Assembly (NCBI GenBank): GCA_934747265.1
Contig: CAKVGI010000017.1
Coordinates: 1 to 17,343 of the forward strand
DNA from: an uncultured Rickettsiales bacterium
Lineage (GTDB): Bacteria > Pseudomonadota > Alphaproteobacteria > Rickettsiales > UBA1997
Reading direction: 5' to 3'
Length of the DNA stretch: 17,343 nt
Each line of letters begins with the position of its first letter. Positions within the stretch are counted from its first letter, which is position 1. The position numbers were made by a program, and so were the translations under genes. Below the pieces are notes generated by a model. The model saw only the letters and a program-made list of their open reading frames with translations, searched no databases and was not told the origin of the DNA. Below are positions 1 to 6,909 of the stretch, piece by piece.

Positions 1-117
1 ATAAATCATCTCTTGGTTGTTGGTGATAACCATTGTAAAATATACTAATACCGAGGTTTCTATTGATATTTTTTATAAAATTACCGTGCTCAATATAAAA
101 AAATGGAGGTAATTTTA

Positions 118-843
118 ATGGGAGCAGTAACAACGAGAGTTAGTTCGTTTGGAAGGGTAAATACGACATTTTACTCATTATTAAAATTTTTAAATGAAAA
201 AGATGGAGAAAATTTAGAAGTATGCGATTTTGGTTGTTTAGATGGATTACATACTCTTCCATTTCTAAAAAAAGGATATTTAGTAGATGCTTTTGATATG
301 AATGAAATATATTTATATGGTGGACATATTCAAATGCCAATAATTAATGAAGATGGACAAGTTGTATTGCAAAGAAGAACAATGTATGGTGCAGAAGATA
401 GAATTAATATAGAGGGATTACATGATGGAGTTAGATTATATAATAAAAGTATATTTGAATGCTGTAATAGACAATATGATGTTGTCTATTCTAAAAGAGG
501 ATTAAGTAGAAAAGAGTATTCTCATATACCTATGAAAAGAAAAATAGAAAAATTAAAAAGCTTGGTAAAAGATGATGGAATTATGTATTTAGAATATTTG
601 ATGTGGTTAGATGATAAAAATACAGATAACCTTAATCCTAATCAATATTTAAAGCAATGTGAAATGGAAACTTATTTTAGAGAAGGATGGGAGATTTTAT
701 CATTAGTTGAAGATCGTAATTGTATTGTTGAGGATCCACATATTGGTAATCCAACTTTTCATAAGCATAGAGTGGGTATGATAAAAGTACGAAAAGAAAA
801 GAACTATAAAAAAGAACATTTTAATATAACTATAAAGGTATAG
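118..843 (+). CDS. class I SAM-dependent methyltransferase-like protein of a mobile element
   Basis: This encodes a 241-residue protein with a Rossmann-type SAM-binding signature near the N-terminus. Motif I reads VCDFGCLDG (about residues 35-43), followed by an acidic strand VDAFDMNE (about 56-63). The segment DVVYSKRGLS (about 121-130) sits where motif IV/post-IV strands are expected, so a class I methyltransferase fold is likely, although the substrate cannot be read. An upstream in-frame ATG at 103 exists, but GGAGGT at 105-110 lies 7 nt before the ATG at 118, so 118 is the better start. It precedes a replication-initiator-like gene and a DNA methyltransferase in the same direction, which fits an accessory gene of a conjugative element or phage. 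It has no DPPY/NPPY motif, so it is probably not an adenine DNA methyltransferase. The gene is near certain; the function is moderate. Confidence 0.65.
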   Translation: MGAVTTRVSSFGRVNTTFYSLLKFLNEKDGENLEVCDFGCLDGLHTLPFLKKGYLVDAFDMNEIYLYGGHIQMPIINEDGQVVLQRRTMYGAEDRINIEGLHDGVRLYNKSIFECCNRQYDVVYSKRGLSRKEYSHIPMKRKIEKLKSLVKDDGIMYLEYLMWLDDKNTDNLNPNQYLKQCEMETYFREGWEILSLVEDRNCIVEDPHIGNPTFHKHRVGMIKVRKEKNYKKEHFNITIKV

Positions 844-884
844 GAAACTATATCTTTTTTTGTTGCAGTAAAGGGGGAATAATT

Positions 885-1589
885 ATGGCTGTATTTAAAA
901 TAGAAAAAAATAAAAATTTTACAATTATGAGTAATCATCATTTACAAGATAAAAGTTTGAGTTTAAAGGCAAAAGGATTATTATCTTATATGTTATCATT
1001 ACCAGAAGATTGGGATTACTCACTAACAGGGTTGTGTTCTATATGTAAAGAAAATAAAACAGCTATTAGATCTACTTTAAAAGAATTACAATTGTATGGA
1101 TATTTGTCAATAAATAAAATAAGAGGGAAAAAAGGCTATTTTGAATATGAATACTTAATATATGAAGTGCCTAAACAAATAGACTTGATTCCAGATATAG
1201 AAAATCGGTATATGGATGAACTAGATATGGAAAATATTACACAAAAAAGTACTAATATACAAATTGATAAAGACGATAAAACCAATTTTGATAAAAATAT
1301 AAATTATTTAACATTAGAGTTAATAAAAAAAGGATATATAGATGAGAATGATTCACAGATTTTTTATTATAATGATTTATTTGAAGAACTATTAGAAGAA
1401 AATGATTTCGTTGATTTAATAAAAATTATTCATTATATAGTACCAAGAGTTGTAAAAAACAAATTTTATGATGAAGAAGGATATAAAATAGAAAACAAAT
1501 ATGGATATATGAAAAATGCGATCTATAACAATATTAATAAATTAAACATAAATTCAGAAGAATTGTGGGAAGATGATTTGGTTTTGTAA
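885..1589 (+). CDS. helix-turn-helix replication-initiator-like protein (mobile element)
   Basis: This is a 234-residue protein. The N-terminal about 100 residues resemble the winged-helix domain found at the start of replication initiator or replisome-organiser proteins of Bacillota plasmids, conjugative elements and phages. The visible pattern is MAVFKIEKNKNFTIMSNHHL, then LSLKAKGLLSYMLSLPEDWD, then a recognition-helix-like stretch around residues 55-75. An acidic, low-complexity linker follows (about 100-145). The C-terminal part ends with IENKYGYMKNAIYNNI, like the C-terminal domain of the DUF6017-type initiators. GGGGG at 873-877 is 7 nt before the ATG. It lies 41 bp after the methyltransferase-like gene and 20 bp before the DNA methyltransferase start, so the three were probably transcribed together. 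It likely binds an origin in or near this element, but no iteron array is visible in the window. Confidence 0.7.
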   Translation: MAVFKIEKNKNFTIMSNHHLQDKSLSLKAKGLLSYMLSLPEDWDYSLTGLCSICKENKTAIRSTLKELQLYGYLSINKIRGKKGYFEYEYLIYEVPKQIDLIPDIENRYMDELDMENITQKSTNIQIDKDDKTNFDKNINYLTLELIKKGYIDENDSQIFYYNDLFEELLEENDFVDLIKIIHYIVPRVVKNKFYDEEGYKIENKYGYMKNAIYNNINKLNINSEELWEDDLVL

Positions 1590-1609
1590 AAATGAAGGGG
1601 GTTGATATT

Positions 1610-2500
1610 ATGCCAAATAATAAATATTGTGAATGTACCATAAAAGTTGGTACTTTTTTTAGTGGTATTGGAGCACCAGAAAAAGCTTTCCAAAGATTAA
1701 AGAGAGAAGGAGTTATTAAAGATTATAAATTAGAGTTTTTTTCTGAAATAGATAAAAATGCAATTAAATCATTTTGTGCTATTCATAATGTTGATAAAGC
1801 ATTAAATCTAGGGAGTATTACAGATATTAAAGGAATAACTTTACCATATTGCGATATATGGATAGGTGGTTTTCCTTGTCAAGATATTAGCTGTGCTGGT
1901 AGAATGAGAGGTTTTGACTTTAAAAGTTCAACTAGATCAAGTTTAGGATGGGAAATGATAAGACTTTTAAGAGAAGTAAAGGAAAAACCTAGATATGTTA
2001 TTTTTGAAAATGTTGCTAACATAACTAGCAAGGCATTTAGTGAAACATTGAAATTGTTTAAACAGGATTTAATTGAATTAGGATATTCATTGTATGATAA
2101 AGTTTTAAATGCTGTTGATTATGATGTAGCGCAAACAAGAAAAAGATATTTTTTAGTTGCTATCCTAGGTAATGATATAGACTTTAAATTTATTGATGGC
2201 AAAGGTTGCAGTAAAACATTATTAGACTATTTGGAAAAGAATGTTAATGAAAAGTATTATTTAACAGATAATAATTACGAAATTATTGATGATAATAATA
2301 TTTTGTTTCATAACAAAAACAATTCAAATAGAACGTACGTGATAAATATTAATAAATATAAAAATGGTGGTGTTTGTGGAGTTAATAAAGAATGTAAGTT
2401 TGCTCAATCATCAAGAATTTTTTCTCAAAATGGTAATGCACCAACATTAACTGCTAATAATACTGCTGATAATTGTAAAATTGTAGTAGAGGGGGATTAA
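1610..2500 (+). CDS. C5-cytosine DNA methyltransferase, large part (motifs I-VIII), lacking motifs IX-X
   Basis: This 296-residue protein carries the catalytic half of a DNA (cytosine-5-) methyltransferase. Visible motifs are I (FFSGIG, about 16-21), II (SEIDKNA, about 45-51), IV with the catalytic Cys (GGFPCQD, Cys90), VI (FENV, about 132-135) and VIII (QTRKR, about 175-179). A target-recognition region follows, up to APTLTA at about 277-282. It stops exactly where intact enzymes continue into motif IX. The missing motifs IX and X are in the next gene at 2502-2672, one base after the stop and in another frame. The start at 1610 is preferred over an in-frame ATG at 1592 because GGGGG (1597-1601) sits 8 nt before it. 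No restriction endonuclease is nearby, so it looks like an orphan or protective methylase of a mobile element. Activity depends on the partner or on correcting a frameshift. Confidence 0.9.
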   Translation: MPNNKYCECTIKVGTFFSGIGAPEKAFQRLKREGVIKDYKLEFFSEIDKNAIKSFCAIHNVDKALNLGSITDIKGITLPYCDIWIGGFPCQDISCAGRMRGFDFKSSTRSSLGWEMIRLLREVKEKPRYVIFENVANITSKAFSETLKLFKQDLIELGYSLYDKVLNAVDYDVAQTRKRYFLVAILGNDIDFKFIDGKGCSKTLLDYLEKNVNEKYYLTDNNYEIIDDNNILFHNKNNSNRTYVININKYKNGGVCGVNKECKFAQSSRIFSQNGNAPTLTANNTADNCKIVVEGD

Positions 2501-2501
2501 A

Positions 2502-2672
2502 ATGAGAATAAGAAAATTAACATCAAAAGAAGCTTGGAGACTAATGGGATTTAGTGATGAAGATTATGAAAAAGCATATAAAGTATGTGCCGAAACATAT
2601 TTATATCATCAAGCTGGTAATTCGATAGTAGTGGATGTTATTTATAATGTTTTAAAATCTATATTTGCATAA
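2502..2672 (+). CDS. C-terminal piece of the cytosine methyltransferase (motifs IX-X), 56 aa
   Basis: This is a 56-residue product. It begins MRIRKLTSKEAWRLMGF (motif IX region, residues 4-17) and contains QAGNSIVVDVI (motif X, residues 37-47), the two segments missing from the upstream methyltransferase. Motif X helps complete the SAM pocket, so neither piece is expected to be a complete enzyme alone. The start ATG at 2502 follows GGGGG (2491-2495) with 6 nt spacing, and the upstream stop TAA ends at 2500, giving tight coupling. The run of five G could instead be a +1 error or a slippage site: with four G the two frames would join as VVEGIKMRIRKLT. The other two genes of this block use the same GGGGG ribosome binding site, which favours real independent translation. 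A split two-subunit C5 methyltransferase is known from M.AquI. The end is followed at once by a terminator. Confidence 0.8.
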   Translation: MRIRKLTSKEAWRLMGFSDEDYEKAYKVCAETYLYHQAGNSIVVDVIYNVLKSIFA

Positions 2673-2676
2673 ATAA

Positions 2677-2718
2677 AGCATTAGTAGGGAAATTTAATTT
2701 TTACTAGTGCTCTTTTTT
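2677..2718 (+). terminator. intrinsic terminator after the DNA methyltransferase
   Basis: The arms AGCATTAGTA (2677-2686) and TACTAGTGCT (2702-2711) form a 10-bp stem with one G-T wobble, and the loop is 15 nt. The stem is followed by C and six T (2713-2718). It lies 4 nt after the stop of the methyltransferase C-terminal piece and closes the mobile-element gene block. Between it and the promoter at 2837 (about 118 bp) I see only A/T-rich sequence, with no gene. Confidence 0.8.
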
Positions 2719-2836
2719 AATTTATAGAACTATTTTTTTAAAAATTTCTAGTAATTTAAGTTCTTTGCTAAAATCAATATTATATAAATATAAAAAGTTA
2801 AAGTTTAAAATAATCCACTTTTTTTACAAAAAACTA

Positions 2837-2865
2837 TTGACATTTACGAATTTATATCATATAAT
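2837..2865 (+). promoter_or_regulatory. consensus housekeeping promoter of the glycoside/kinase operon
   Basis: A perfect -35 box TTGACA (2837-2842) and a perfect -10 box TATAAT (2860-2865) are separated by 17 bp. The sequence just upstream is rich in A and T runs and could act as an UP element. Transcription would begin near 2872, about 120 nt before the first gene. The promoter itself looks strong and unregulated, so control probably lies in the leader with its terminator hairpin. Confidence 0.85.
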
Positions 2866-2876
2866 ATGTGGCAAGT

Positions 2877-2944
2877 TTTGAGTTGTTTGCTCAAAGTTAA
2901 GCTTTATATTGTTGAATTCATTTAAGAGGACAAAAGAGCAGACA
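2877..2944 (+). promoter_or_regulatory. operon leader with competing hairpins (attenuator-like)
   Basis: An early hairpin TTTGAG (2877-2882) / CTCAAA (2890-2895) with a 7-nt loop can form first. The segment TGTTTGCTC (2884-2892), which includes the loop and part of the 3' arm of that hairpin, is also complementary to GAGCAGACA (2936-2944). That pairing is nine pairs including one G-U. The second segment is the upper left arm and loop of the terminator at 2928-2967. The two folds exclude each other: hairpin plus terminator (OFF), or long-range pairing (ON). The pairings are read directly from the sequence. That a ligand, protein or ribosome chooses between them is inference. I do not recognise a known riboswitch class. 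Confidence 0.45.
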
Positions 2945-2967
2945 TCTGCTTTTTGTCCCCTTTTTTT
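2928..2967 (+). terminator. intrinsic terminator inside the operon leader
   Basis: GGACAAAA (2928-2935) pairs with TTTTGTCC (2951-2958). After a single bulged G (2936), AGCAGA (2937-2942) pairs with TCTGCT (2945-2950), giving a stem of about 13-14 bp with a tiny loop. CC and seven T (2961-2967) follow. It lies between the promoter and the first start codon at 2992, so unregulated transcripts would stop after about 95 nt. This implies antitermination or attenuation for the genes downstream. Alternatively the promoter and terminator bound a small non-coding RNA, with the operon fed by read-through. Confidence 0.8.
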
Positions 2968-2991
2968 GTGCAAGGAGTGTGAAGTGATATT

Positions 2992-4281
2992 ATGAAAAAA
3001 ATTGCAGTTATAGGCTTGGGATATGTGGGATTAACCACAGCACTTATTTTTGCTAATATGAATATGGAAATAGTTTGTATCGATAAAAATGAGGATAAAA
3101 TCAAATTGTTAAAAAATAAGAAAATGCCTTTTTATGAAAAAGGATGTGATAAACTACTTAAGAATAATTTTAGCAAGTTATATTTTACTTCAGATTACAA
3201 TATGATTTCTGATATTGAAATGTTTTTTGTATGTGTGGGAACACCTTTAAATTCTAAAAACTATTTAGATATTTCAGAAATTTTAAATGCAGTACAAACT
3301 ATAAAAAGACATGTTAAACACGATAAATTAACAACTGTATGTATTCGTTCTACAATTTTACCGGGGACTTGTGATATTATTAGTAAGAAAACAAATTTTT
3401 CTGTAATTCATAATCCTGAATTTTTATCTCAAGGAACTGCTATAGATGATTTTATTAATGCCAAAAGAATTGTTATAGGCTCAGATAATGAAAAATCATC
3501 AAAAAGGATTTTAGACTTATATAAAAGATTTAAAAAACATTATAATGTAGAAATTCCTATAATAACAATGAACACAAAAGATGCTGAAATGGTTAAGTTT
3601 GTCGCAAATTCATACTTGGCAATGAGAATATCATTTATTAACGAAATAAGTAATTTATGTAATTCTATTGGTGTAGATATTGAAAATGTAATTAATGGAG
3701 TTAAATATGATGAAAGAATCGGAGAAAAGTATTTTAAAAATGGTATTGGCTACGGTGGCTCTTGTTTGCCAAAAGATACCAATGCAATTTTAAAGTTTTC
3801 TGAGTCTAAAAATTCAACATTGAAATTGGTCAAATCAACGATAGAAATAAATGATTTACAATCAAAAAAATGTTTTAATGTTATAAAGCAAGATTTTCCA
3901 AAATTAAAAAATAAAAAGGTTGCAATTTTGGGGGTTACATTTAAAGCTAATACTGATGATATTAGAAATTCATGCTCAATATTTTTAACAAATGAATTAT
4001 TAAAAAACAATGCAGAAATTAATGTGTATGATCCAAAGGGAATAAATTCATACAAAAAAATCTATGGCAACAAAGTATTATATTATGATGATATAACCTT
4101 GTGTATATCTGAATGTGACATTATTATAATTGCTACAGAGTGGGATAATATTAAAAAATATAATTTTAACAATTTAAAACAAAAAGTGTATATTTATGAT
4201 TTTAAATCATGTATTGCCATTAATAATAGATTTAATTCAAATATTAAATATTGGTCATTAGGAGGAAATAGTAATGGATAA
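2992..4281 (+). CDS. ugd: UDP-glucose 6-dehydrogenase
   Basis: This 429-residue enzyme of the UDP-glucose/GDP-mannose dehydrogenase family oxidises the C6 hydroxyl of a sugar nucleotide to a carboxylate with 2 NAD+. The NAD-binding motif GLGYVG is at about 8-13. NPEFLSQG (141-148) matches the UDP-glucose type rather than the SPERV-type UDP-HexNAc dehydrogenases. The substrate segment VKFVANSYLAMRISFINE (about 201-218) supplies Lys202 and Asn206, and the catalytic cysteine is Cys258 in GYGGSCLPKD. The C-terminal UDP-binding domain follows from about 310. Length fits the family (about 390-450). The likely product is UDP-glucuronate, donor or precursor for the two glycosyltransferases downstream. 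It is the first gene after the leader, with GGAG at 2974-2977, a rather long 14 nt before the ATG. Its end overlaps the next gene by 8 bp. Confidence 0.88.
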   Translation: MKKIAVIGLGYVGLTTALIFANMNMEIVCIDKNEDKIKLLKNKKMPFYEKGCDKLLKNNFSKLYFTSDYNMISDIEMFFVCVGTPLNSKNYLDISEILNAVQTIKRHVKHDKLTTVCIRSTILPGTCDIISKKTNFSVIHNPEFLSQGTAIDDFINAKRIVIGSDNEKSSKRILDLYKRFKKHYNVEIPIITMNTKDAEMVKFVANSYLAMRISFINEISNLCNSIGVDIENVINGVKYDERIGEKYFKNGIGYGGSCLPKDTNAILKFSESKNSTLKLVKSTIEINDLQSKKCFNVIKQDFPKLKNKKVAILGVTFKANTDDIRNSCSIFLTNELLKNNAEINVYDPKGINSYKKIYGNKVLYYDDITLCISECDIIIIATEWDNIKKYNFNNLKQKVYIYDFKSCIAINNRFNSNIKYWSLGGNSNG

Positions 4282-5206
4282 TAAAATAGTGAATGCTGGA
4301 ATTAGATTAACAAGACAATGCAATATGAAATGTATGTATTGCAATATTCAAAATACTATACGTAAAGATTTAACATTAAGTGAATGGAAAAATGCAGTTG
4401 ATATTATTAAAGATTTAGGTGCTAAAGACATAGTTATATTAGGTGGAGAGCCAACATTGTATCCTTATATATTAGAACTTGTTGAGTATATATCAAGACA
4501 AGCAAAACTAACTTGTAATTTAACTACTAATGCTTTTGGTAATTTTGATTTGGTAAAGAAATTATTTGAAAATGGATTAAGTTCATTAGGTGTCAGTGTT
4601 GATAATTTAGACCTTAAAAATTCTATTAGTCCATTGAAAGCAAAGAATGGTTTGAACCTAATTGAATACCTAAATTTAAATTATGACAATCCTAATATAA
4701 CAAATTATACTGTTTTAAATAAAAAAAATGTAAATTCAGTAATAGATTTAATAAAATTTATGAATGAAAGGGGAGTTAGCACTTATATTTTACCATTTCA
4801 TTGGGGAAATGAGGGAGCATTTGATCATAGAAAAAATAATGAAAAATTTGCTTTTATAACGGATGAAGATATAAAAAATTATATGGATACTATAGATAAA
4901 ATTATAGATATGAAAAAGTCAGGTTTTAAAATTAAAAACTCTATAGAATTTTTGGAAAATTCAAAAAAGCATATCCAAAATTTAGATTGGAAATGTAATG
5001 GTTTATCAGAATTAAGGATTGATTCTGATGGAAAACTTGTATGTTGTTGTGATAAAGTTGGTAATGTAAACAATAATTTTACAATTTTTAATCTAAAAGA
5101 TAGGTTAGATGAATTTTATTTAGAAAGAGAAAAAGATGCTGAAAATTGTAAGGGATGTTTATGGCCAAGTTCTTTTGAAGCAGAACTAAAAAGGAGAAAA
5201 TATTAA
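4274..5206 (+). CDS. radical SAM enzyme with SPASM/twitch-like C-terminus
   Basis: This is a 310-residue protein. The radical SAM cluster motif is CNMKCMYC (Cys16, Cys20, Cys23), and the SAM-binding GGEP is at 57-60. The C-terminal part has Cys241, three consecutive cysteines 257-259 in KLVCCCDK, and CKGC (Cys292, Cys295). These are the pattern of a SPASM or twitch domain holding one or two auxiliary Fe-S clusters. Such enzymes modify peptides (sactionine, quinone and similar maturases), or oxidise cyclitols and other small molecules (BtrN-like). No precursor-peptide gene is visible nearby and the neighbours are sugar enzymes, so a sugar or cyclitol substrate is my inference. GGAGG at 4261-4265 is 8 nt before the ATG, which lies inside the end of ugd, indicating translational coupling. 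The family is secure; the substrate is unknown. Confidence 0.85.
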   Translation: MDNKIVNAGIRLTRQCNMKCMYCNIQNTIRKDLTLSEWKNAVDIIKDLGAKDIVILGGEPTLYPYILELVEYISRQAKLTCNLTTNAFGNFDLVKKLFENGLSSLGVSVDNLDLKNSISPLKAKNGLNLIEYLNLNYDNPNITNYTVLNKKNVNSVIDLIKFMNERGVSTYILPFHWGNEGAFDHRKNNEKFAFITDEDIKNYMDTIDKIIDMKKSGFKIKNSIEFLENSKKHIQNLDWKCNGLSELRIDSDGKLVCCCDKVGNVNNNFTIFNLKDRLDEFYLEREKDAENCKGCLWPSSFEAELKRRKY

Positions 5207-5208
5207 TT

Positions 5209-5892
5209 ATGGAAGATATGCACATTCATTTAAAAGAAGCTCTATACAATCAAAATTTATTTAATATGTATGTAAAAAAATGTATTGATTGTGGTATAGA
5301 AAAGGCTGTTTTTTTAGACCATGGTAATAGAATTTCCAGTAAACATGAACCGGTTCTTTCTACAAAAAATGCAATAGAACAATTGAATAAAAAAATTTCT
5401 GAATTTAGATTGAGTAATTTATCTGATAAGATAGAAATATTAAAAGGTATTGAAATAGATTATTCAAATGATTTAAAATTTAGAAATGAAACATTTGATA
5501 TCTTAAATTATGGAAAATTTGATTGGATTGTTGGGGCTATTCATAGTATGAAATTTGATAATTATGGAAAATATTTAGAAGCAATAATTGATATGCTAAA
5601 TAATTATGAGATAAATGTAATAGCGCACATAAAAAAAACAGAACACTACAATATGTATGATAATTTATTTGATGAAATTTTAACTATATGTAATAAAAAG
5701 AAAATATTGATAGAAATAAATACAAGTGATAGGTCAAGATGGGATGATAAACAGCTTTATTATATGTTGGAAAAGATGAAAAAAAATAATGTAAACTATG
5801 TTTATTCATCAGATGCTCATAAATTTGAAGATATTGGATATATGATTAAAGAATTAAAAGAAAAGGTGGAAAAATGGGAAAAAACAAAATAA
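5209..5892 (+). CDS. PHP-domain phosphoesterase (HisJ-like)
   Basis: This 227-residue protein is a complete PHP domain with its metal-binding set visible in order. HIH is at residues 5-7, Asp37-His38 in FLDHGN, Glu82 in GIEIDY, His112 in GAIHSM, His140 in VIAHI, and Asp202 and His204 in YSSDAHK. PHP enzymes of this size hydrolyse phosphomonoesters such as histidinol phosphate, using a tri- or binuclear metal centre. There are no histidine biosynthesis genes nearby, so it more likely dephosphorylates an intermediate of the local pathway. AAGGAG (5191-5196) is 12 nt before the ATG, a little long. An alternative ATG at 5218 would drop only three residues and keep the HIH motif. It lies 2 bp after the radical SAM gene and overlaps the following glycosyltransferase by 19 bp. 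Catalytic residues look intact. Confidence 0.82.
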   Translation: MEDMHIHLKEALYNQNLFNMYVKKCIDCGIEKAVFLDHGNRISSKHEPVLSTKNAIEQLNKKISEFRLSNLSDKIEILKGIEIDYSNDLKFRNETFDILNYGKFDWIVGAIHSMKFDNYGKYLEAIIDMLNNYEINVIAHIKKTEHYNMYDNLFDEILTICNKKKILIEINTSDRSRWDDKQLYYMLEKMKKNNVNYVYSSDAHKFEDIGYMIKELKEKVEKWEKTK

Positions 5893-6890
5893 AAATTTGG
5901 ATATTACATGCTGGTATAGATCACCCTAGTCCGTATTTTTATAATTTTTGTTCTGAGTTAAATGCTTATGAAAATTATGAATATGTTGTAAATCCAGAAT
6001 TGCCTTTAGAAGAAAAAGTAGAAAAAGGTATTATTTATTTTAATAGATTAAAAAGATTTTATAATAATGCTGAAACTGCTGACAAATTCTTAAGCAATAT
6101 TGATTATTTGAAACAAAAAGGATGGAAAATAGTTTGGACGCTTCACAATTTTTTTCCGATAGATAGAGAATTAAGCTTTATAGATGAATATGTAACAAAT
6201 GAATTTATAAAAAAGTGTGATTTGGTATTTACAATATCTGAATATATGAAAAAGAGTATAAAAAGATATTTTGGTATTTATGCAATAAATCACGGCATTG
6301 GAATAAATCAATTAAATAATAATCATGTAAATCCTAAAGTAAAAGAAATAAAAAAAGATAAAAAATTTACATTTACTTTTATAGGCAATATATATAAATA
6401 TAAAATGATTAATCAAGTAATAGAAACATTTAAAAGAATGGATAATTGTCGTTTAATTATTGCTGGAAGAGAACCACAAAATGCCAATGTTAATATTGAA
6501 CATTTGATAGATAATAATAAAAATATAATATATATAGATAGTTTTATTGATAAAAACGATTGGAAAGAATTATCAAAAATTACAGATATTTTTATAAGTA
6601 TTTATGACTTGAATCTTCCAGCATTTAAATATGGTTTTTTTCCTTCAAATTATATAAATATTGCTAAAACAGGAATTAAATGTATTTCGCCAAAAAGTGA
6701 CATAATTGAAGAATTAATTTGTAAGGAGCAATTGATAACATATAATTTTAATTCTAAAGATGGCTTATATAATGCTATGTCAAGGGCAAAGTCATCAGTA
6801 TGTACCAAAGTTTATGTTAAACAAAAATATAACTATAGTTGGAAAGAAACGGTTAGTATATTTGTAAATGGTTGTAATAAATTATTTTAA
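5874..6890 (+). CDS. GT-B fold glycosyltransferase
   Basis: This is a 338-residue soluble protein with a two-domain GT-B layout. The N-terminal half contains VWTLHNFFP (about 87-95) and DLVFTISEYMKKSI (about 116-129), typical of acceptor-side strands in GT4-like enzymes. NHGIGIN follows at 139-145. The C-terminal donor domain starts near 166 with TFTFIGNIYKYK and contains CRLIIAGREP (192-201). The usual EX7E donor motif is not evident; the corresponding stretch reads LPAFKYGFFPSNYINIAKTG (248-267). The donor is unknown, and UDP-glucuronate from the first gene is a reasonable guess. AGGTGG (5864-5869) lies 4 nt before the ATG, inside the end of the PHP gene, so the two are translationally coupled. 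There is no membrane segment. A related glucuronosyl- or mannosyltransferase cannot be excluded. Confidence 0.72.
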   Translation: MGKNKIKIWILHAGIDHPSPYFYNFCSELNAYENYEYVVNPELPLEEKVEKGIIYFNRLKRFYNNAETADKFLSNIDYLKQKGWKIVWTLHNFFPIDRELSFIDEYVTNEFIKKCDLVFTISEYMKKSIKRYFGIYAINHGIGINQLNNNHVNPKVKEIKKDKKFTFTFIGNIYKYKMINQVIETFKRMDNCRLIIAGREPQNANVNIEHLIDNNKNIIYIDSFIDKNDWKELSKITDIFISIYDLNLPAFKYGFFPSNYINIAKTGIKCISPKSDIIEELICKEQLITYNFNSKDGLYNAMSRAKSSVCTKVYVKQKYNYSWKETVSIFVNGCNKLF

Positions 6891-6909
6891 ATGTTAGATG
6901 GTGATAAAA

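Noticed and set aside
1..48. Open frame of 15 codons ending in TAA at 46-48, possible end of an upstream gene (ends VVGDNHCKIY)
   Set aside because: Too short to recognise or to distinguish from chance; the other two forward frames are also stopped early. It could be a truncated gene end, but nothing in the window decides.
2719..2836. Short imperfect inverted repeat (AGAACT ... AGTTCT) between the terminator and the promoter
   Set aside because: Six-base arms with a long A/T-rich spacer are expected by chance here, and there is no T-run or gene to give it a role.
2866..2928. Possible leader peptide starting with ATG at 2866 (M-W-Q-V...)
   Set aside because: The ATG lies immediately after the -10 box, upstream of the expected transcription start near 2872, and has no ribosome binding site, so it would not be on the transcript.
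2913..2993. TTG-started frame running through the leader terminator to a TGA overlapping the ugd start
   Set aside because: No ribosome binding site, and the frame lies mostly in the terminator stem and U-tract. An open frame of this length is expected by chance.
2922..3104. 60-codon minus-strand open frame over the leader and the start of ugd
   Set aside because: It runs antisense to the terminator hairpin and to a well-supported gene, has no start signals, and resembles a shadow of A/T-rich sequence.
2992..4281. UDP-N-acetylglucosamine/mannosamine dehydrogenase (WbpA/WecC type) instead of UDP-glucose dehydrogenase
   Set aside because: The NPEFLSQG segment and Lys202/Asn206 context match the UDP-glucose type; the HexNAc enzymes typically have SPERV at the same position.
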